A stretch of 7,802 nucleotides of DNA, taken from Treponema sp. (GTDB lineage Bacteria; Spirochaetota; Spirochaetia; Treponematales; Breznakiellaceae). The stretch spans positions 1 to 7,802 of the forward strand of contig JAITQR010000253.1 of assembly GCA_031288815.1 (NCBI GenBank), given 5' to 3'. Positions within the stretch are counted from its first letter, which is position 1. Every line of letters starts with the position of its first letter. Below are positions 4,871-7,802 of the stretch, in pieces. Below the pieces are notes generated by a model. That model saw nothing but the letters and a program-made list of their open reading frames with translations. It was not told the origin of the DNA and made no database searches. Position numbers and translations under genes: made by a program.

Positions 4871-6628
4871 GTGGGGAATTTGTGGGTAGGGGTGTTCTGT
4901 GTCCTTTTCCTTTTCTCCTGCGGTTCGTCTCCTGATGTAAAAGAAAACTCCGTCCAGACAGAGGAACCGGCTTTTGGATCCGCCCCCGGAGGCCCCGCCC
5001 GGCCTTCCGGGGGCGGTCTGGCCGATGAAATCCGCGGCCTTATCGAAAGGGGAACCCCTTCTTCCCTTTTCTCCGCCCTGGAGACAATCCGGGGCAGGAA
5101 CCTTGGGGGCGGGGAATTCGGCAGGATCATGAACGCCGCGGCCGCCTTAATCGCCCAGCGGCTTTACCCCGATATCCGCGCCCAGCTCCCCCCGATCGAT
5201 CCGCCCAGAACCCACGCTTATACCCGCATCATCCGGGAGGCCGAAGCGGGGAACTACCTCCTCCCCCCGGCGGCATCGGCCGATTACCTTGAACATACGC
5301 TGCCCTTTCTGGCCCTGTTTTCCGGTTCCTCCGATCCTCCCGCAAACGCCGCGGCGATCCTGGAGAAGGCGGAACGGTTAAACCCCGATTCGGTACTGGC
5401 CCCTTATTTTTTGGGACTTCTCTCCGAGGGGCGGGGAGATTCCGCCGCCGCCGTAGCGGCCTATGAGCGGGCCTACCGGATATCGGAGGAGTGTTACCCC
5501 GCCATCCTGGCCCTTATCCGTATCCGGGGTATGGGCGGCGACAAACAGAAGACCGTCAGGGATCTGCAGGATCTGGTTACCCGCTATCCCGATAACCTCG
5601 CGGTAAAGCGCTTCCTCGCCCGGGCCTATTACGAAGCCGGCGACTGGTCCCGGGCGGATTCCGCCATCGCCGAGATCCTCCAGAACGACCGGGGAAACGG
5701 GGAATTCATCCTGATGCGGGCCCGTGTCCTGGTAGAACTGGGTCATTTCCCCCAAGCCCAGACGCCTCTGGATCTCTACGCCTCCATTAACGCCCAGAAC
5801 CCCCTCTACCTCTACCTCCGGGCCAGGGTTCAGGCGGAAGGCTTCCGTAACCGGGACGCGGCGCTCAACTACCTCAGGGCCATCATACGGAACCCCGCTT
5901 CCCCAAGGGACCCTTCCGCCGCTCAAGCGGATTCCGTTTCGGGCGGCAATATCGTGGAAGAGGCTTCGGTATACGCGGCCCGGCTCCTCATGGAATCTTC
6001 CAGGGCCGAGGATCAAAGGGAAGGCAGGGAACTGCTCCGCCGGTTGACGGCCGCGGCGAACCCATCCCCGGCGGCGCTGAGCCTGGCGGCCCGCGACGCC
6101 ATCCGCCGGGAAGAGTGGAAGGAGGCGAAGGATTATCTTACCCGGCTTCTGGCGGGACGGCGCGATTCCCAGGATCTCCTGGACGCTTACACGGTGGAAC
6201 ACGGCCTGGGGAACAGCGCGGCGGCCCTCTCCTACGCCAGGGAACTCTACGACAAGGACAGCGGCAACGAAGAGGCGGCGGCGGCCTTTATTTCCGCCCT
6301 CATCGACACCGGACGGCAGGGCGAGGCGGCCAGGATGATCGAAAGCCGTCTGGCGGCGCTAAGCGGGGGAACACTGAAAAGCCGTTACTATTATCTTCGC
6401 AGCCGGATCCGGAGCGACGAGGAACAGGTTCTGAGCGATCTCCGCTCAAGCCTTTTTGAAGATCCCCGGAATCTTTCCGCCCTTATGGCTATGTTCGAAT
6501 ATTACCACCGCCACCGGGATGAACGCCGGGCGGTATACTATCTCAGGCAGGCCCTGGCCCTGGCCCCGGATAATCCCCAGCTAAAACGTTACGAGCGGGA
6601 ATACGCCGCCCTGCTGCGGACAAACTAG
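4871..6628 (+). CDS. Large TPR lipoprotein, 585 aa
   Basis: A hydrophobic start (residues 5-16) ends in LFSC, giving a lipobox with Cys17. After a low-complexity Gly/Pro/Ala linker (to about 50), most of the protein is helical TPR-type repeats: about 156-205 (ILEKAERLNPDSVLAPYFLG then AAAVAAYERAY), 243-272 (VKRFLARAYYEAGDWSRADS), 310-340, 435-465 and 534-568 (YYLRQALALAPDNP). Such proteins are scaffolds for protein-protein contacts at a membrane face. GTG 4871 is taken because a TGA lies upstream in frame at 4853-4855 and no ATG is available before the lipobox; TTG 4880 is an alternative. The n-region as called has no Lys or Arg, which is odd for a signal peptide. No Shine-Dalgarno is close, so translation probably depends on the preceding gene, 7 bases upstream. 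The stop codon lies in a hairpin shared with the convergent gene. A precise partner or function cannot be read. Confidence 0.87.
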   Translation: MGNLWVGVFCVLFLFSCGSSPDVKENSVQTEEPAFGSAPGGPARPSGGGLADEIRGLIERGTPSSLFSALETIRGRNLGGGEFGRIMNAAAALIAQRLYPDIRAQLPPIDPPRTHAYTRIIREAEAGNYLLPPAASADYLEHTLPFLALFSGSSDPPANAAAILEKAERLNPDSVLAPYFLGLLSEGRGDSAAAVAAYERAYRISEECYPAILALIRIRGMGGDKQKTVRDLQDLVTRYPDNLAVKRFLARAYYEAGDWSRADSAIAEILQNDRGNGEFILMRARVLVELGHFPQAQTPLDLYASINAQNPLYLYLRARVQAEGFRNRDAALNYLRAIIRNPASPRDPSAAQADSVSGGNIVEEASVYAARLLMESSRAEDQREGRELLRRLTAAANPSPAALSLAARDAIRREEWKEAKDYLTRLLAGRRDSQDLLDAYTVEHGLGNSAAALSYARELYDKDSGNEEAAAAFISALIDTGRQGEAARMIESRLAALSGGTLKSRYYYLRSRIRSDEEQVLSDLRSSLFEDPRNLSALMAMFEYYHRHRDERRAVYYLRQALALAPDNPQLKRYEREYAALLRTN

Positions 6629-6644
6629 GAGTTTGTCGCGGCGG
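6611..6644. terminator. Hairpin between convergent genes, likely bidirectional terminator
   Basis: GACAAACT (6619-6626) and AGTTTGTC (6630-6637) form a perfect 8-bp stem with a 3-base loop. With G6618 bulged, the stem extends outward through C6617-G6638 and G6616-C6639, then with G-U pairs to about 6611-6644. It covers the TAG stop of the plus-strand lipoprotein and ends 3 bases before the stop of the minus-strand small gene. A T-rich stretch (TCTTATTTT) follows on the plus strand. The position between head-on genes supports a terminator role. Confidence 0.6.
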
Positions 6645-6646
6645 TC

Positions 6647-6871
6647 TTATTTTCCCGGTTTGGAGCCGATCAGGGTAAAACTCAGGCAGCACTGGTAGCG
6701 TTCCCCGCTTTCCGGGTTGGTGGTCTTATCCGAGGCGTAGTAGCCTATCGATCCGGTGGAGAATTCTTTTGCCTGGGCATAGATCGTGGACCAGACCTTG
6801 CCGTCGCTGTCTTTCACCGTTATTTCCAGAAACTTGGGCGCTTTGGGGTCACGTTTCGCGGGTTCGGGCAT
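6647..6871 (-). CDS. Small protein of unknown function, 74 aa
   Basis: The start at ATG 6871 is chosen because GAGGAG (6883-6878) sits 6 bases before it, the clearest Shine-Dalgarno in the window; a longer frame back to 6913 would lack this and would pass through a hairpin. The product has a charged, proline-rich N-terminus (MPEPAKRDPKAPKF), then a segment with beta-strand character: FLEITVKDSDGKVWSTIYAQ, then a G-S-I-GYYASDK turn, and ending ERYQCCLSFTLIGSK. There is no signal peptide or membrane helix, so it is probably cytoplasmic. The alternating hydrophobic strands look like a small beta-barrel or nucleic-acid-binding fold, but no known motif is seen. Two adjacent cysteines near the end are notable. 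It follows the TM2 gene by 63 bases on the same strand and could share its transcript. Confidence 0.75.
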   Translation of the reverse strand: MPEPAKRDPKAPKFLEITVKDSDGKVWSTIYAQAKEFSTGSIGYYASDKTTNPESGERYQCCLSFTLIGSKPGK

Positions 6872-6896
6872 TACTTGCTCCTCGTTATTAAGCTGC

Positions 6897-6911
6897 GGGC
6901 CGTTCCGGCCC
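6897..6911. repeat. GC-rich stem-loop in the leader of the small gene
   Basis: GGGCCG-TTC-CGGCCC is a perfect 6-bp, all-G/C stem with a 3-base loop, 26 bases upstream of ATG 6871 and 23 bases past the stop of the TM2 gene. On the minus strand no T-run follows, so it may act as an mRNA processing or stability hairpin rather than a terminator. Confidence 0.5.
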
Positions 6912-6934
6912 ATTCATTCACCATACCACCGGCA

Positions 6935-7486
6935 CTAGAAATCTTCCAGGGGCTTATCCTGGTCCATAAATTCCCTCACGGTATAGACCAGCGTACCCGA
7001 GCGCCGGACCCGCAGCTCCGCGAAGCCCTTGTTTACCAGCGTATCCAGGGCCTTCTTCGCCTTTTCCAGGGGAACATTGGCCTTCAGGGCCAGTTCGCTG
7101 ACCGTCAGGATGCCCTTATTTTCCTTGGCAAGCCTCAAAATAGCCCGTTCAACGCTTTCCTTTTCGTGAACCACCCGGGCCCGGCCGTCGTCCACGTAAC
7201 GCCAGTTTTCCGCCGCCGGATCCTGCCTGTCCGAACCCACCCCGCCAGAATAGCGGCGTCCCCGGCCGCTTCGGAACCGGCTGCCGTAGATGGCGTCACG
7301 GAGGTTCGCCTTCCATACCTGGCCGGGAAGGGTTAAAAAATCGTATATTGAGCCGACCATCCCCAGCCCCCCGGTAAACATCCACAAGAGGCCGGTGGGG
7401 ATCTTCCCCAAATAGAAACGATGAAAACCCAGCGCCCCAAAGCCGGAGAGAAACCAAAGGATATAGGCGATTGTCACACTGTACAT
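6935..7486 (-). CDS. TM2-domain membrane protein with winged-helix-like C-terminus, 183 aa
   Basis: Residues 1-52 are a TM2 domain: a first helix (VTIAYILWFLSGFGALG), the hallmark G-FHRFYLGK loop (residues 20-28), a second helix (TGLLWMFTGGLGMVGSIYDF) and an acidic residue near its end. A basic, Arg/Gly-rich linker follows (about 63-105). Residues about 108-170 read as a winged helix: EKESVERAILRLAKENKGIL, then TVSELALKANVPLEKAKKAL, then DTLVNKGFAELRVRRSGTLV, the usual helix, helix-turn-helix and wing order. TM2 proteins are small inner-membrane proteins of unclear role; the added domain could bind DNA or protein at the membrane. Start choice: ATG 7486 begins right at the TM2 domain. The frame extends to 7771, but that part overlaps the oxidoreductase in another frame. 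No good Shine-Dalgarno is seen before 7486, so the start is less certain than the domain. Confidence 0.82.
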   Translation of the reverse strand: MYSVTIAYILWFLSGFGALGFHRFYLGKIPTGLLWMFTGGLGMVGSIYDFLTLPGQVWKANLRDAIYGSRFRSGRGRRYSGGVGSDRQDPAAENWRYVDDGRARVVHEKESVERAILRLAKENKGILTVSELALKANVPLEKAKKALDTLVNKGFAELRVRRSGTLVYTVREFMDQDKPLEDF

Positions 7487-7502
7487 AAGCGTTTTCAAAT
7501 GA

Positions 7503-7531
7503 ATGGTAGCGGAAAAAAACGGTTTTTTGAA
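7503..7531 (-). promoter_or_regulatory. Weak candidate promoter for the TM2 gene
   Basis: On the minus strand TTCAAA (7531-7526) and TACCAT (7508-7503) are 17 bases apart, each four of six to consensus. The start point would be near 7496, giving a leader of only about 10 bases, which would fit the lack of a Shine-Dalgarno. The spacer holds A and T runs. The gene may instead be read from the upstream oxidoreductase transcript. Confidence 0.22.
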
Positions 7532-7556
7532 CCCCCGGAAAGTTTCGGATGGGGCC

Positions 7557-7802
7557 TCAGTAGCGTACCTCCACCGGCATCCGGCTCCGCGCCGATTCCA
7601 TGATAGCCAGAAGGGCCAGGCTGGTATTGGCCGCGTCTTCCACCGAGACATGGAACTCCTCGCCGCTGATGAGGCAGTCCACGAAGGATCGGATGCTTTC
7701 AAAGGCAAAACCCCTGGGCTGGCCGAAAACCTCGTGCTGTACCACCACGTCGGGAACCGTGACCTTTTCATCGGTGTATTTCTGGATCAGGTTGTGGTTG
7801 CT
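7557..7802 (-). CDS. Gfo/Idh/MocA-family oxidoreductase, C-terminal fragment (cut by window edge)
   Basis: The last 81 codons are visible and the frame is open to base 7802, so the NAD(P)-binding Rossmann domain and catalytic lysine region lie outside. The visible end, FESIRSFVDCLISGEEFHVS followed by VEDAANTSLALLAIMESARSRMPVEV, fits the family's usual C-terminal helix: a conserved F...V.C...G stretch, V..EDA, and a closing ...A...SA....PV element. Family members oxidise or reduce sugars, inositols and related compounds using NAD(P); the substrate cannot be told from this part. The stop is TGA at 7559-7557, 70 bases before the TM2 gene, so the two may be co-transcribed. A GTG at 7748 is internal and not the start. 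Assignment is from the C-terminal pattern only. Confidence 0.72.
   Translation of the reverse strand, partial: SNHNLIQKYTDEKVTVPDVVVQHEVFGQPRGFAFESIRSFVDCLISGEEFHVSVEDAANTSLALLAIMESARSRMPVEVRY

Noticed and set aside
4303..5130. Minus-strand open frame of 275 aa opposite the membrane protein and large lipoprotein
   Set aside because: Lys/Gln/Gly-rich low-complexity sequence expected from the antisense of a Phe/Leu-rich membrane gene.
5378..6202. Minus-strand open frame of 274 aa opposite the large TPR lipoprotein
   Set aside because: Antisense shadow; the plus-strand frame has clear TPR repeats and a lipobox.
6872..6913. Longer start for the small protein (88 aa)
   Set aside because: The ATG at 6913 has no ribosome site and runs through the GC-rich hairpin, while ATG 6871 follows GAGGAG.
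7487..7771. Longer frame of the TM2 gene (278 aa)
   Set aside because: The added 95 residues are an out-of-frame reading of the oxidoreductase C-terminus, with Ser/Arg/Trp-rich sequence typical of a shadow frame.
1..7802. A novel defence system, CRISPR array or phage module
   Set aside because: No regularly spaced repeats, nuclease, helicase, reverse transcriptase, toxin-antitoxin pair or phage structural gene could be seen on either strand.

Overview
The window looks like chromosomal DNA from a GC-rich spirochaete, most likely a termite-gut type Treponema. This rests on two TPR-rich lipoproteins with short relaxed lipoboxes, a MltD/LysM transglycosylase in an envelope-gene cluster, poly-G tracts inside a lipoprotein gene, and a SigI-like sigma factor. 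The organism is an inference; no ribosomal or species-specific marker is present. There is no tRNA, rRNA, CRISPR array, transposase, integrase or phage gene.

Layout. Bases 1-361 hold the N-terminal 120 codons of a SigI-like sigma factor on the minus strand, cut by the window edge. A 229-base gene-free spacer follows. Bases 591-4240 carry three minus-strand envelope genes, transcribed in the order TPR lipoprotein (4240-3146), MltD-type lytic transglycosylase with two LysM domains (3027-1480), and a secreted protein of unknown family (1475-591). The lipoprotein and transglycosylase genes are separated by a hairpin-rich element of about 144 bp flanked by a 21-bp direct repeat. A 53-base divergent spacer separates this cluster from two plus-strand genes: a multi-pass membrane protein (4294-4863) and a 585-residue TPR lipoprotein (4871-6628). 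The plus-strand pair meets a second minus-strand group head-on at a hairpin (6611-6644). That group runs from the C-terminal end of a Gfo/Idh/MocA-family oxidoreductase at the right edge, through a TM2-domain protein with a winged-helix-like C-terminus (7486-6935), to a 74-residue protein of unknown function (6871-6647).

How the parts fit. The central genes plausibly work at the cell envelope. The transglycosylase would cut peptidoglycan, the two TPR lipoproteins offer protein-binding scaffolds anchored in a membrane, and the 294-residue protein is exported. The 4-base gap between the transglycosylase and the secreted protein suggests coupled translation. The right-hand genes look like ordinary housekeeping or unknown genes.

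The most unusual features are not genes. One is the direct-repeat-flanked structured element at 2985-3149. It carries the end of one gene, the start of the next and a terminator-like hairpin, and its end motif recurs (15 of 16 bases) at the stop codon at 6625-6640. The other is a pair of G8 tracts in the TPR lipoprotein gene, one of them in its signal peptide. No defence system or other clearly new multi-gene system is visible.
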